In this document: piece by piece, positions 54,626 to 64,000 of the stretch
Layout of the letters: each line of letters starts with the position of its first letter
Numbering within the stretch: position 1 is the first letter of the stretch
Assembly: GCA_029747015.1 (NCBI GenBank)
Contig: JAKOGI010000443.1
Coordinates: forward strand, 516,501-580,500
DNA from: Carnegiea gigantea
Lineage: Eukaryota; Streptophyta; Magnoliopsida; Caryophyllales; Cactaceae
Length of the DNA: 64,000 nucleotides
Direction of reading: 5' to 3'
Made by a program: the position numbers and the translations under genes
Notes under the pieces: generated by a model
Databases searched by the model: none
Told to the model about the DNA's origin: nothing
What the model saw: the letters and a program-made list of their open reading frames with translations, nothing else

Positions 54626-56618
54626 GGTGCCATATATTAAGGTACAATTAGTTTACAGGTTTCATCAACCTGAATGGTTTCACGCCACGATAGACACAGG
54701 ATCAGATGTCACAATGGCATCCGCCAATTCTTATCCAGAACGATACTGGAAAGACTTGCATAAACCCCTACAGGTGGTTGTAGCATCTGGACAGGTTACT
54801 AAACTCACCAAAGCCGTTTTTGGGCAGTTTATAGCTATCCAAGATAGCACAGAAAACCAGTTCAAGGTATTACCACTACCTACTGTAGTAATACAAGCAC
54901 GTAAAGATGCTACCTATAACCTCCTCTTAGGAGTTGACTTTCTTAATAGATTCAAGGAATATAGCTGTGACCACTCACACATTAGTTTCCTTACCCCATG
55001 TGGACATTGGATTAGGTCCCAGCTCATAGCCCATCCTCAGTATCGAGGAACTATCTCATTTCAACCACGCAGCCAGCATGGTGGAGAGCCTAGGCCCAAA
55101 AATATAAACCGGCCCAAAAACCTTACAAAAAAGCCCAAAGACCATTCTAGGGTCAAAGCCCAATTGCTAAATGCTCTATCAAACACCCAAAGAGCATTAG
55201 AATTTCGGCTAGAGAATGAAGTAAAAACACTTCTACAAGCCCATTTCGATGACAACCCATTGAAGTATTGGGACAAGGATAAGTCTTATGCAGACATCCA
55301 ACTCAAAGAGGCCAACTCAATTGTACGAGTTAAGCCTATGAGATATAGTCAGGCAGATGAACTCGAGTTCAAAGTCCAACTCAAAGAACTCGAAGATAAG
55401 CAATTAGCTTTCAAAAGCACTGAGGATAACAAAAGTCCTCATAGTAGCCCAGCATTCATGGTAAACAACCACTCTGAACAAAAGAGAGGTAAGCCAAGAA
55501 TGGTGATTAACTACAAAAGGTTAAACGAATTAACCATCTTTGATGGTTATTTCCTTCCTAATAAGGAATTGCTTATTAACAAAACCCTTAACAAAAAGTG
55601 GTTTTCCAAATTTGATTGCAAATCAGGATTTTATCAGATTAAACTAAAAGAATCTGCCAAACCCTTAACTGCATTCAGCACACCTCAGGGGCAATACATT
55701 TGGAATGTAATGCCTATGGGACTAAAAAACGACCCACAGATTTTTCAAAGAAGAATGGATAATATCTTCAATGAATATTCCGACTTTTGTCTAGTTTATG
55801 TTGATGATATCTTGATCTTTTCTTCTAATATTGCAGATCATGCAACTCATCTCATGAAATTCATTGAGAAAAGCCGTAATCACGGGTTAATACTATCAGC
55901 TAAAAAAGCTGAGATTGTAAAAGAACAAATCGAGTTTTTAGGTCTAAAAATCGACCATAAGGGTATAGAAATGCAACCCCACATATGTGAAAAAGTTGCC
56001 AACTTCCCTGATAAACTCTGCGACCGACAACAGGTTGAACGATTCTTAGGATGTATCAATTATGTCAGTGACTTTGTGCCTAACCTAGCATGGCTAAGAG
56101 GTCCACTTCAAGATCTTCTTAAGAAAAGATTAAATTTACAATGGCAAGACTATCACACCCATCTTGTCCAACAACTCAAGAAGATGTGTAGTCAATTACC
56201 TAGATTGGCCATCCCTGAACCAGGTGATCAACTAATAGTTGAAACAGATGCCTCAGACCTTTACTGGGGAGGAGTCCTTAAAGCTAGAAAAGCTGATGAC
56301 AAGGAACATGTTTGCAGGTATGCTAAAGGATGTTTTAAGCCAGCTGAGATTAATTATCGCAGCAATGAAAAGGAATTACTTGCCTTAAAACGGAGTTTTG
56401 CTAAATTCCACTTCTTTATTTTACCTATAAAGTTCTTAGTCAGAACTGATAACACTAATGTAAAAGCTTACATTTTTAATAAGCTCCCCTGTACCCCTGA
56501 GTACAAGAGACGCCATAGATGGCAACAATATTTTCAGGAATATCAATTCGATATTGAACATATAAAAGGTAAGAATAACCGTCTTGCTGATTTTCTTAGC
56601 AGGGAAGCCAATGGTTGA
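54618..56618 (+). CDS. Virus B protease-RT-RNase H (U7)
   Basis: 666 residues, open, starting at the ATGAATAA overlap. The active-site DTGS, YVDD and RNase H residues are present. Private changes include LKNDPQIF for LKNAPQIF beside an RT motif and IVKEQ for IAKEQ, so activity may be reduced. Confidence 0.9.
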   Translation: MNKVPYIKVQLVYRFHQPEWFHATIDTGSDVTMASANSYPERYWKDLHKPLQVVVASGQVTKLTKAVFGQFIAIQDSTENQFKVLPLPTVVIQARKDATYNLLLGVDFLNRFKEYSCDHSHISFLTPCGHWIRSQLIAHPQYRGTISFQPRSQHGGEPRPKNINRPKNLTKKPKDHSRVKAQLLNALSNTQRALEFRLENEVKTLLQAHFDDNPLKYWDKDKSYADIQLKEANSIVRVKPMRYSQADELEFKVQLKELEDKQLAFKSTEDNKSPHSSPAFMVNNHSEQKRGKPRMVINYKRLNELTIFDGYFLPNKELLINKTLNKKWFSKFDCKSGFYQIKLKESAKPLTAFSTPQGQYIWNVMPMGLKNDPQIFQRRMDNIFNEYSDFCLVYVDDILIFSSNIADHATHLMKFIEKSRNHGLILSAKKAEIVKEQIEFLGLKIDHKGIEMQPHICEKVANFPDKLCDRQQVERFLGCINYVSDFVPNLAWLRGPLQDLLKKRLNLQWQDYHTHLVQQLKKMCSQLPRLAIPEPGDQLIVETDASDLYWGGVLKARKADDKEHVCRYAKGCFKPAEINYRSNEKELLALKRSFAKFHFFILPIKFLVRTDNTNVKAYIFNKLPCTPEYKRRHRWQQYFQEYQFDIEHIKGKNNRLADFLSREANG

Positions 56619-57729
56619 AGAACAGACATCTTCAGCAGACGCCAGATCCTTATTGGAAATGGCCATCCAGGAATTATGTGTCTCTCATGAACGAATGACA
56701 CAGATCCAGACGGAAATTGAAGAGGAAATTAATCCTCGCATCATCCAGGCCTTATCCAGCCTCGATGAAGTAATGGCGTTACAAGCCATTGACTTATCTG
56801 ATGAAATACATCAGGCCTTTCTTGGAGCATGTAAACGTGCCCAGAGAGGAAAAGGACTCGTGTCCGATAATCTCCAGGAAGGAGAGGGACTTTTGTCTAC
56901 ACAAGAACTCCTTAAGCCTACTTTCAAAACGAAAGGAAAGGTTCAAGAATGTTCTACCTCCTCAGAAACATAGAAAGAAAATGACTTCACAGTCATCATG
57001 CCTAAGGCACAAAGGCCTATATTAAATCAGGCTATATCCATGGAACAATACGTTTCATATTCAAAATGAGTTTATACAGCCCAGAGCACTAACAGTCAAG
57101 TAATTGACACTTCTGGAATTTATCCCAGAATTCATTTTCTTGCAGGAAGTCCTGCAGACGACGTTAGCAAAGCAGTAATGTTCGGTTTCTGTGCTAGCGT
57201 TACATGCAGCCCCGGAAACAGAGAAATTTTAGGACTACATAAGTCCATAATCGAAGCAGTCAAGAAATTTCGAAAAAGCTCCAAATCAGATTGGGTAGTA
57301 TTAAAAATACTATCTGCCAGCCCAGAGGTTCTACCCACTCCAGCTCCAGGATGGTTAATCGTTCAACTCTGCACTCCAAACAGAGCCAATTTGAAGTTCA
57401 AAAAGAACAAAGTTCTCGAACAACCAGAAGTTCACGAAGAATAGATCTGTCACCGCAGAGCCATGGGTTTCACTGTAATTTTTAACAAGTTACAAGCCCT
57501 TCGAGGATCTAACAAAGGATTTATGTACAATTCACCCAGCAACATCTACATTTATGCTGAAGGAAATTGTAGTCCAAGGTATGATGCCCTTAACAAGATT
57601 AGTTCAGGGATAAGCCTCATCTACAGCTGTCGTATACCAGGCAGTCATTCTACACGTAGTTATCTCTGTGGATTCCTTCATCAAGAAAGAACAAAAGGAT
57701 GCTGCATTTGTCCGTTAAGGATTGGTTAA
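56611..57729 (+). pseudogene. Virus B ORF6, three nonsense changes (U7)
   Basis: Start ATG at 56611. Stops at 56971-56973 (TAG for GAG), 57067-57069 (TGA for TGG) and 57442-57444 (TAG for TGG). Two of these are G-to-A changes on the plus strand at TGG codons, and the first is G-to-T. No indels. Confidence 0.9.
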
Positions 57730-58430
57730 AGGAAGCGTGTTGGACCCAGTAAAAGGGACAGCCACTATCTGCTAAAGAAAAAGGCAGAAAAAGCAAAGAT
57801 TCCCAAAAGGACGATTATAATGGTTGCCAGCTAAAGCAAACGCACTAAGAAAAGCAAGCAACGCGTTTTCAAAAGATGCTGTACGAAAAGCAAATGCACT
57901 AAGCAAAAGCAAAAAGCAAGCAACGCATGCTGTACGAAAAGCAGCTATTGTCTACAGTAAAAGTAGATTCTCTATTTATTTTACTTTTGCTAATTGTACT
58001 ATTGTCGGTTTAGCTCTTCTATATAAAGGAGCAACCCCCCATTTGTATAGGCATCGAAAAAAGAGAGAGAGCATCTCTATCTAAAATTTCTAGAGAGAGG
58101 ATGAGGGTCGAGTAACTACTCCTTTAGGGAGTAGAGTATGTAAACAAAATTAGTGTATAATTATTAGTATTATCAATAAAAGAAGTTTTTATACATCTTG
58201 GAGTACAACATTATTCAGTTTGAGAAGAGGGTCTGGAGTACCTTTGGAATAGCAAGAGAAGTAGCCAAAAGACAGGTGGTCGCCGGCGAAAGAGGCTGAG
58301 GTCCAGCAAGGTATTGACCTTATCTCTAACCAATTATATTCTATGTCAAGATGCATTTCTACTACTTAGTTTGATAAGACTAATAATTATCATTAATTTG
58401 TTTATATGCTTGAAACCTATTTTAGTTAAG
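57730..58430 (+). promoter_or_regulatory. Intergenic promoter, leader and poly(A) region, long-repeat class (U7)
   Basis: TATATAAA at 58020-58027, hairpin near 58116-58134, AATAAA at 58175-58180, two upstream modules at 57832-57945. It drives the U8 genes. Confidence 0.75.
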
Positions 58431-58859
58431 ATGAACCCCTTTAGCCCTGAACTACTACACGCCAAAGCTATAGTTAAAAATGCTCTAGAACGATGCCTTC
58501 TAGAGAAGGAGAACAATGAGTTTATTATTCAGGTCAAAGAGACCTTGATTAACATTAGCAGAAGAGGACTAGAACGATTAGGTAATGACTTTTTCGATAA
58601 TCCTCTAGTACTTGCTGATGGCGAGATAATTATTCCAAGCCCAAGGAGTATCCTTGAAAATGATAATCTTTATCATATGAATATTATCCAGCGTCAAAAG
58701 GCTATCCTTGACGGCATTAACGAGGCCTTACTTTCTTTAGACACTTGTCTTAGACGTCATAACCAAAATTATGACTATAGATATCAAGAGTTTCTTAAAA
58801 GAAGAAGGACCAAGAGGTCTAAAAATAATTCCGCACCCAGTTGTAGCTATGCTCAATAA
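58431..58859 (+). CDS. Virus B ORF1, unknown 142-aa protein (before U8)
   Basis: 142 residues, intact (MNPFSPELLHAK to SCSYAQ), with basic tail KRRRTKRSKNN. It overlaps ORF2 by 89 nt in another frame. It is part of the best-preserved transcription unit in the window. Function unknown. Confidence 0.72.
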   Translation: MNPFSPELLHAKAIVKNALERCLLEKENNEFIIQVKETLINISRRGLERLGNDFFDNPLVLADGEIIIPSPRSILENDNLYHMNIIQRQKAILDGINEALLSLDTCLRRHNQNYDYRYQEFLKRRRTKRSKNNSAPSCSYAQ

Positions 58860-59061
58860 CTGGAAAAAGAAGCTGTCGAAATGGTATCAGAGCCATTCTT
58901 CATGTCTCAGACCAAGAGACCAAACAAATTGTCTTAAAAATAAAGATAAAAGATGGATTCATACCTGTCAACAGGCTGAACTTGCCAATAATCAATGGTA
59001 TGTACAACCTGACCTAGCAAGCCCTGCTAGAGATTCCTTATCAGGATTAAGTGATGGATAA
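58771..59061 (+). CDS. Virus B ORF2, small protein spanning the primer site (before U8)
   Basis: 96 residues from ATG 58771 (MTIDIKSFLKEEG) to a stop that overlaps the capsid ATG by 8 nt (ATGGATAA). The tRNA primer site at 58882-58895 is translated as part of it (KWYQSHSS). The two halves, a Lys-rich N-terminus and a Trp/Gln-containing segment (RWIHTCQQAELANNQW), match no family I know. The exact 8-nt overlap, seen in all copies with this region, argues that it is translated or at least used to deliver ribosomes to the capsid start. As I recall, soymoviruses also place the primer site in a small ORF (Ib). Confidence 0.68.
   Translation: MTIDIKSFLKEEGPRGLKIIPHPVVAMLNNWKKKLSKWYQSHSSCLRPRDQTNCLKNKDKRWIHTCQQAELANNQWYVQPDLASPARDSLSGLSDG
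58882..58895 (+). promoter_or_regulatory. Virus B tRNA-Met primer binding site (U8)
   Basis: TGGTATCAGAGCCA, perfect, about 835 nt downstream of the predicted RNA start. Confidence 0.93.
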
Positions 59062-60706
59062 AGCTAGTAGCAGTTCTTCAACTCCATATAAGGAATTATG
59101 GAAGTCCAATTTGCAAGGACAAACAATAGATACTAAGTTAAATAGTATCTATGAGGGATTAGGAGAAATCCAGAAATTAATTCTGTATACTCCTAAATCA
59201 GAATCTGAACCTCAAATTGTTCGCAGAAGAGTTAGATTTAACCCTTCTATCGACCCTACCAAACCAGGGTATCCTTCAATTTCGAACATGGTTCGAACGT
59301 TTATTTCCTTAGAAGAATTAGAGCAAGAGTATGCTCAAGCTAATTCGGATGAGGAAGACGAGATCTTAGATAAGATCAATGAACTCCAATTACAATGTAA
59401 TATGGAGGCTACAGGTGAAGCGTCAACAAGTCACCCTATGATAGTACCAGACTCAACGCAGTCTAGTGGTCAAAGTGGTCCAAGTGGTCCAGAAGTAAGA
59501 CCTGAGAGTCAGACTAATCTTGATAGTCACATAGGAAGTGATGACGAAGAGGAAGCCCAACGCTACCGATATCGTCACCCTTCGTCTAGACAAAGACGAG
59601 TGGGAAGACCTCATCTATTCCCTCACCCAGGCCATGCTTACCCTTTGAGTAATGCAGGCGCTACCTTAAACATTGACTGTGTTACAAATACAGATGAAGT
59701 TATCAAGGAATGGGTAAAAGCCTTACTCATTTATTCTGGTGTCACTAGAACAGATGGTGATGAATTAAAAATTTTCATCCCTTTAACTTTAAGTGGGAAA
59801 GTATCTGACTGGTTTACTGTCTTACCTGAAGAAACCAAGGTAAGATATTTAGGTGGAACAACCACTAATGACAATAAAACAATCATTAATACGATTGAGA
59901 ACGAAATTCGAAGAGAATTTTTGGGAGAAGACTATTCTCAGTATCGTTTAGGAGAAAAACGATTAAAGAGGCAAAAATACCTCACGATGCTTTATAATTT
60001 ACAGATATGCGACATCAATTATTTTGATGCCTATGTTTGTGAATTTGAAAAGTATTATTACAAAGCTGAAATATCTTCAGCAGCCTCTAATTCGTTAAAT
60101 TTCCATAACGATATGTTTTTTACTAAATTACCATTCCCATGGAGTGATTTAATATTTAGTAAATGGAAGGCCGCAGAACGACCTGAAAGAACTGACACAT
60201 TAGGTGCCAGAATTGAGTTTGCTAGAGTAACACTAGCAGATGAATGTGAAAAAGCCTATAAAAGAAAGAGGCTTCAAAAGGATCAAAAGAAGCTGAAATG
60301 TAAAGATCAGCTCTATTATCCTAGTAAGTTTGGTTGTCAATTAGACAAATCTACTAAACAGAAAAAGAAGTTTAAGGCCAAAAAGAAACTTGGTAAACGT
60401 GTCAAGAAGCACCCTAAACCTTTCAAGAAGAAAAGAAAATTCTTTAAAAAGAAACAAAAGAAAAAGGAAGACAAGAGTTCTTCTAAGCAGATCCAAAAAC
60501 AGGATTGTAAATGTTGGAACTGCAATGAAAAGGGACATTATGCAAATGAATGCCCCAAGAAAATTAACTTTGCAGGTGTTTGCTCTAATGAGTTATTTGA
60601 GCAATTTGCAGGCTACGAAGAAGTAGCATTTTCAGACATAACGTCTGAAGACGAGATCCTCGTCTTAACATATATATCCAGCAGCTCAGACGATGAGTCA
60701 GACTGA
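59054..60706 (+). CDS. Virus B capsid protein (U8)
   Basis: 550 residues, intact, with zinc knuckle CWNCNEKGHYANEC in the same place as U2. Differences from U2 include KASSSSS for KAGSSSS, YRLGEKR for YRLREKR and WFTVLPE for WFTALPE. Acidic end ISSSSDDESD; 14-nt overlap with the movement gene. Confidence 0.92.
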   Translation: MDKASSSSSTPYKELWKSNLQGQTIDTKLNSIYEGLGEIQKLILYTPKSESEPQIVRRRVRFNPSIDPTKPGYPSISNMVRTFISLEELEQEYAQANSDEEDEILDKINELQLQCNMEATGEASTSHPMIVPDSTQSSGQSGPSGPEVRPESQTNLDSHIGSDDEEEAQRYRYRHPSSRQRRVGRPHLFPHPGHAYPLSNAGATLNIDCVTNTDEVIKEWVKALLIYSGVTRTDGDELKIFIPLTLSGKVSDWFTVLPEETKVRYLGGTTTNDNKTIINTIENEIRREFLGEDYSQYRLGEKRLKRQKYLTMLYNLQICDINYFDAYVCEFEKYYYKAEISSAASNSLNFHNDMFFTKLPFPWSDLIFSKWKAAERPERTDTLGARIEFARVTLADECEKAYKRKRLQKDQKKLKCKDQLYYPSKFGCQLDKSTKQKKKFKAKKKLGKRVKKHPKPFKKKRKFFKKKQKKKEDKSSSKQIQKQDCKCWNCNEKGHYANECPKKINFAGVCSNELFEQFAGYEEVAFSDITSEDEILVLTYISSSSDDESD

Positions 60707-61880
60707 AGAGCATTCACAACAAGAGGAAGGTGAATCCTCAGGTACGTATTCTAATGAGATACTTTTCGATAAAAAGAAGTATCAAAAAATTTTATCTAAA
60801 AACCTCAAGATAAATGAGCACGAAGGTTTTAAACGAACCTTATTACACATTTTCCGTAGAAAGAATATTCAGTACTTTGGTACTAATATTCAGGAAATCC
60901 CTATTAGCAGCAATATAGCTGAAGGACAAGTAGACTTGCCCTTAGTAACCATCGAACAGATTAGACAAAAAATCAGGAAAATCCCTGAAAAGGACCGAAC
61001 TAAGATCGGTTATATCCATTTTGGTGCAGTAAGAATTCATTTGAAAGCCACCTTTCAAAAGGGATTAGACACCCCTATAATTCTTACATTAATGCATAAT
61101 CGCATTGCAAATCGATCAGAAGCCATAATAGGCATTCTGAAGGGAAACTTGGTTTATCAAAACCTTAGTTTCACCACCTACCCAGGGTATAGTATACCCA
61201 TTAGGGATTTAGACACAAACCGTGCCCTAAATCTCTGTTATCATTTTCAAAGGTCAGACTTACTAGAAAGTCTACATCATTCCCCATTTACCATTTACAC
61301 TATGGTAAGTTACATGCTTAGTAACACTCATATTGTTGACCAATTCCTTCAAAAAGACGAAATTGAGTTAGATGATATCTTTTCAGATATCTGTGAAATC
61401 CAAGAGATTTCTAGACCTCAGTTGCAGCCAATCAAAGAATGGCAGATCGATATTAAACAGAAACCACTGTTTAATAGATGCAACAGTATGCAAGGTAGAT
61501 ACTCCGTAGACGGTAGTATTCTACGCAGCTACCCCCTTGAGCGATTGCCAAATCCAAAATTGGCTAATTTCCAAATTGTGAGTAAGATTTACATCACACA
61601 ATGGAAAGACGGATTAATTTGGATTAATCCTGCCATCCAGCATAACTACGCTAATCCTGAGATTTATTCTCAAATGCAAGAACATAAACTAACTTATGTT
61701 CCTGTACTCTTTGAATCCATTGAACGGATTATTCATCTGGAAAATCAAGCTTTCAACACTAAAGCTGATTTGCTCCTAGGAATGCGTTTCTTATCAGAAA
61801 CCATTTATTCCATAACTGAGCATTTTATGACCATTAAGCTCAATGGTATAATCGTTCATGCCAGTAAAGTCCATGAATAA
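60693..61880 (+). CDS. Virus B movement protein (U8)
   Basis: 395 residues, intact, with the same conserved 30K blocks as U2. Several private synonymous and conservative changes (for example EGQVDLPL, NTHIVDQF, QPIKEWQ) mark it as a separate viral lineage from U2 and U3. Confidence 0.9.
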   Translation: MSQTEEHSQQEEGESSGTYSNEILFDKKKYQKILSKNLKINEHEGFKRTLLHIFRRKNIQYFGTNIQEIPISSNIAEGQVDLPLVTIEQIRQKIRKIPEKDRTKIGYIHFGAVRIHLKATFQKGLDTPIILTLMHNRIANRSEAIIGILKGNLVYQNLSFTTYPGYSIPIRDLDTNRALNLCYHFQRSDLLESLHHSPFTIYTMVSYMLSNTHIVDQFLQKDEIELDDIFSDICEIQEISRPQLQPIKEWQIDIKQKPLFNRCNSMQGRYSVDGSILRSYPLERLPNPKLANFQIVSKIYITQWKDGLIWINPAIQHNYANPEIYSQMQEHKLTYVPVLFESIERIIHLENQAFNTKADLLLGMRFLSETIYSITEHFMTIKLNGIIVHASKVHE

Positions 61881-63873
61881 GGTGCCATATATTAAGGTAC
61901 AATTAGTTTACAGGTTTCATCAACCTGAATGGTTTCATGCCATGATAGACACCGGATCAGATGTCACAATGGCATCCGCCAATTCTTATCCAGAAAGATG
62001 CTGGAAAGACTTGCATAAACCCCTACAGGTGGTTGTAGCGTCTGGACAGGTTACTAAACTCACCAAAGCCGTTTTTGGTCAGTTTATAGCTATCCAAGAT
62101 AGCACAGAAAACCAGTTCAAGGTATTACCACTACCTATTGTAGTAATACAAGCACCTAAAGATGCTACCTATAACCTCCTCTTAGGAGTTGACTTTCTTA
62201 ATAGATTCAAGGAATATAGCTGTGACCACTCACACATTAGTTTCCTTACCCCATGTGGACATTGGATTAGGTCCCAGCTCATAGCCCCTCCTCAGTATCG
62301 AGGAACTATCTCATTTCAACCACGCAGCCAGCATGGTGGAGAGCCTAGGCCCAAAAATATAAACCGGCCCAAAAACCTTACAAAAAAGCCCAAAGACCAT
62401 TCTAAGGTCAAAGCCCAATTGCTAAATGCTCTATCAAACACCCAAAGAGCATTAGAATTTCGGCTAGAGAACGAAGTAAAAACACTTCTACAAGCCCATT
62501 TCGATGACAACCCATTGAAGTATTGGGACAAGGATAAATCTTATGCAGACATCCAACTCAAAGAGGCCAACTCAATTGTACGAGTTAAGCCCATGAGATA
62601 TAGTCAGGCAGATGAACTCGAGTTTAAAGTCCAACTCAAAGAACTCGAAGAAAAGCAACTAGCTTTCAAAAGCACTGAGGATAACAAAAGTCCTCATAGT
62701 AGTCCAGCATTCATGGTAAACAACCACTCTGAACAAAAGAGAGGTATGCCAAGAATGGTGATTAACTACAAAAGGCTAAACGAATTAACCGTCTTTGATG
62801 GTTATTTCCTTCCTAATAAGGAATTGCTTATCAACAAAACCCTTAACAAAAAGTGGTTTTCCAAATTTGACTGCAAGTCAGGATTTTATCAGATCAAACT
62901 AAAAGAATCTGCTAAGCCCTTAACTGCATTCAGCACACCTCAGGGGCAATACATTTGGAATGTAATGCCTATGGGGCTAAAAAACGCCCCACAAATCTTC
63001 CAAAGGAGAATGGATAATATCTTCAATGAATATTCAGACTTTTGTCTAGTTTATGTTGATGATATCTTGATCTTTTCTTCTAATATTGCAGATCATGCAA
63101 CTCACCTCATGAAATTCATTGAGAAAAGCCGTAATCACGGATTAATACTATCAGCTAAAAAAGCTGAGATTGCAAAAGAACAAATCGAGTTTTTAGGTCT
63201 AAAGATCGACCATAAGGGTATAGAAATGCAACCCCACATTTGTGAAAAAGTTGCCAATTTCCCTGATAAACTCTGCGACCGAAAACAGGTTGAACGTTTC
63301 TTAGGATGTATCAATTACGTCAGTGACTTTGTGCCTAACCTAGCATGGCTAAGAGGTCCCCTTCAAGATCTTCTTAAGAAAAGATTAAATTTACAATGGC
63401 AAGACTACCACACCCATCTTGTCCAACAACTCAAAAAGATGTGTAGTCAATTACCTAGATTGGCCATTCCTGAACCAGGTGATCAACTAATAGTTGAAAC
63501 AGATGCCTCAGACCTTTACTGGGGAGGAGTCCTTAAAGCCAGAAAGGCTGATGACAAAGAACATGTTTGCAGGTATGCTAACGGATGTTTTAAGCCAGCT
63601 GAGATTAATTATCACAGCAATGAAAAGGAATTACTCGCCTTAAAACGAAGTTTTGCTAAATTTCATTTCTTTATTTTACCTGTAAAGTTCTTAGTCAGAA
63701 CAGATAACACTAATGTGAAAGCTTACATTTTTAATAAGCTCCCCTGTCCCCCTGAGTACAAGAGACGCCATAGATGGCAACAATATTTTCAGGAATATCA
63801 ATTCGATATTGAACATATAAAAGGTAAGAATAACCATCTTGTTGATTTTCTTAGCAGGGAAGCCAATGGTTGA
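61873..63873 (+). CDS. Virus B protease-RT-RNase H (U8)
   Basis: 666 residues, open. DTGS protease site, RT YVDD, and RNase H ETDASD, NEKELLAL and RTDN all present. Private changes: RCWKDL for RYWKDL, KRGMPRM for KRGKPRM near an RT block. The first of the two in-frame ATGs (61858) is upstream; 61873 is preferred because the 8-nt stop/start overlap is kept in U2, U3, U7 and U8. Confidence 0.93.
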   Translation: MNKVPYIKVQLVYRFHQPEWFHAMIDTGSDVTMASANSYPERCWKDLHKPLQVVVASGQVTKLTKAVFGQFIAIQDSTENQFKVLPLPIVVIQAPKDATYNLLLGVDFLNRFKEYSCDHSHISFLTPCGHWIRSQLIAPPQYRGTISFQPRSQHGGEPRPKNINRPKNLTKKPKDHSKVKAQLLNALSNTQRALEFRLENEVKTLLQAHFDDNPLKYWDKDKSYADIQLKEANSIVRVKPMRYSQADELEFKVQLKELEEKQLAFKSTEDNKSPHSSPAFMVNNHSEQKRGMPRMVINYKRLNELTVFDGYFLPNKELLINKTLNKKWFSKFDCKSGFYQIKLKESAKPLTAFSTPQGQYIWNVMPMGLKNAPQIFQRRMDNIFNEYSDFCLVYVDDILIFSSNIADHATHLMKFIEKSRNHGLILSAKKAEIAKEQIEFLGLKIDHKGIEMQPHICEKVANFPDKLCDRKQVERFLGCINYVSDFVPNLAWLRGPLQDLLKKRLNLQWQDYHTHLVQQLKKMCSQLPRLAIPEPGDQLIVETDASDLYWGGVLKARKADDKEHVCRYANGCFKPAEINYHSNEKELLALKRSFAKFHFFILPVKFLVRTDNTNVKAYIFNKLPCPPEYKRRHRWQQYFQEYQFDIEHIKGKNNHLVDFLSREANG

Positions 63874-64000
63874 AGAACAGACATCTTCAGCAGACGCCAG
63901 ATCCTTATTGGAAATGGCCATCCAGGAATTATGTGTCGCTCATGAACGAATGACACAGATCCAGACAGAAATTGAAGAGGAAATTAATCCTCGCATCATC
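63866..64000 (+). CDS. Virus B ORF6, 5' part (U8, cut by window)
   Basis: ATG at 63866 in the standard 8-nt overlap, open for 45 codons (MVEEQTSSADAR) to the end of the window. Confidence 0.75.
   Translation, partial: MVEEQTSSADARSLLEMAIQELCVAHERMTQIQTEIEEEINPRII

Larger units (their letters stand above)
53536..58881 (+). mobile_element. Virus B unit U7, 5'-truncated
   Basis: Begins inside the movement protein gene at a head-to-head junction and runs to the U8 primer site. RT is intact, ORF6 has three stops, and the promoter and ORF1 are intact. Confidence 0.9.
58882..64000 (+). mobile_element. Virus B unit U8, intact to the window edge
   Basis: Capsid, movement protein and protease-RT-RNase H are all open, and ORF6 is open for the 45 codons visible before the edge. 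With ORF1 and ORF2 upstream it is the best-preserved copy here. Whether it is complete depends on sequence beyond 64000. Confidence 0.9.

Noticed and set aside
22823..64000. Array as Ty3/gypsy LTR retrotransposons
   Set aside because: There is no integrase and no LTR. Units repeat directly from a single intergenic region, and a 30K movement protein is present.

Overview
This window is plant nuclear DNA made almost entirely of mobile and viral sequence; I recognise no host gene. The evidence for a plant is two kinds of endogenous caulimovirid (plant pararetrovirus), Ty3/gypsy elements with initiator-tRNA-Met primer sites, a plant-type L1 LINE with a C-terminal RNase H, an RTE LINE with a (TTG)n tail and a CACTA-like transposon. 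The species cannot be named from the sequence.

Region 1-3675 (minus strand) is an old, broken pararetrovirus (virus A). It reads primer site, small ORF, capsid with zinc knuckle, movement protein, aspartic protease, and leaves the window at its left edge. Region 3930-16500 is a nested set of insertions. One degenerate minus-strand L1 LINE is split in three: 16500-14156, 9928-9146 and 4250-3930. A Ty3/gypsy element (4251-9145, 5-bp target duplication) interrupts it once. A CACTA-like element (9929-14155, probable 3-bp duplication) interrupts it again, and that element carries a 5'-truncated RTE LINE (11422-12361, 18-bp duplication). Region 17501-22822 holds a possible hAT-type MITE, a decayed gypsy element whose left LTR contains half of an initiator tRNA, a 33-bp minisatellite, and a 0.75-kb TA-rich microsatellite.

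Region 22823-64000 is the main content: about 41 kb of closely similar copies of a second caulimovirid (virus B). The unit is about 7.26 kb, in order + + + - + - + + (called U1 to U8, cut at the primer site where possible), and it runs off the right edge. One unit encodes, in order: promoter; short terminally redundant region with a poly(A) signal; ORF1 (142 aa, unknown); ORF2 (96 aa, containing the tRNA primer site); capsid protein (550 aa); 30K-type movement protein (395 aa); protease-reverse transcriptase-RNase H (666 aa); and ORF6 (372 aa, in the position of the translational transactivator). There is no integrase and no LTR. The genes are linked by tiny start/stop overlaps (8, 14, 8 and 8 nt), which suggests translation of one long RNA by termination and reinitiation.

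U2 keeps the last four genes open, and U8 keeps all its genes open as far as the window edge. The other copies carry frameshifts, stops or deletions. The capsid-before-movement-protein order recalls cavemoviruses and solendoviruses, but here the two are separate overlapping ORFs, and the primer site lies inside a small ORF, as I recall for soymoviruses. I read this as an undescribed or little-described caulimovirid lineage, recently integrated. Inverted junctions lie at or next to the primer site, and copies share frameshifts in a mosaic pattern.
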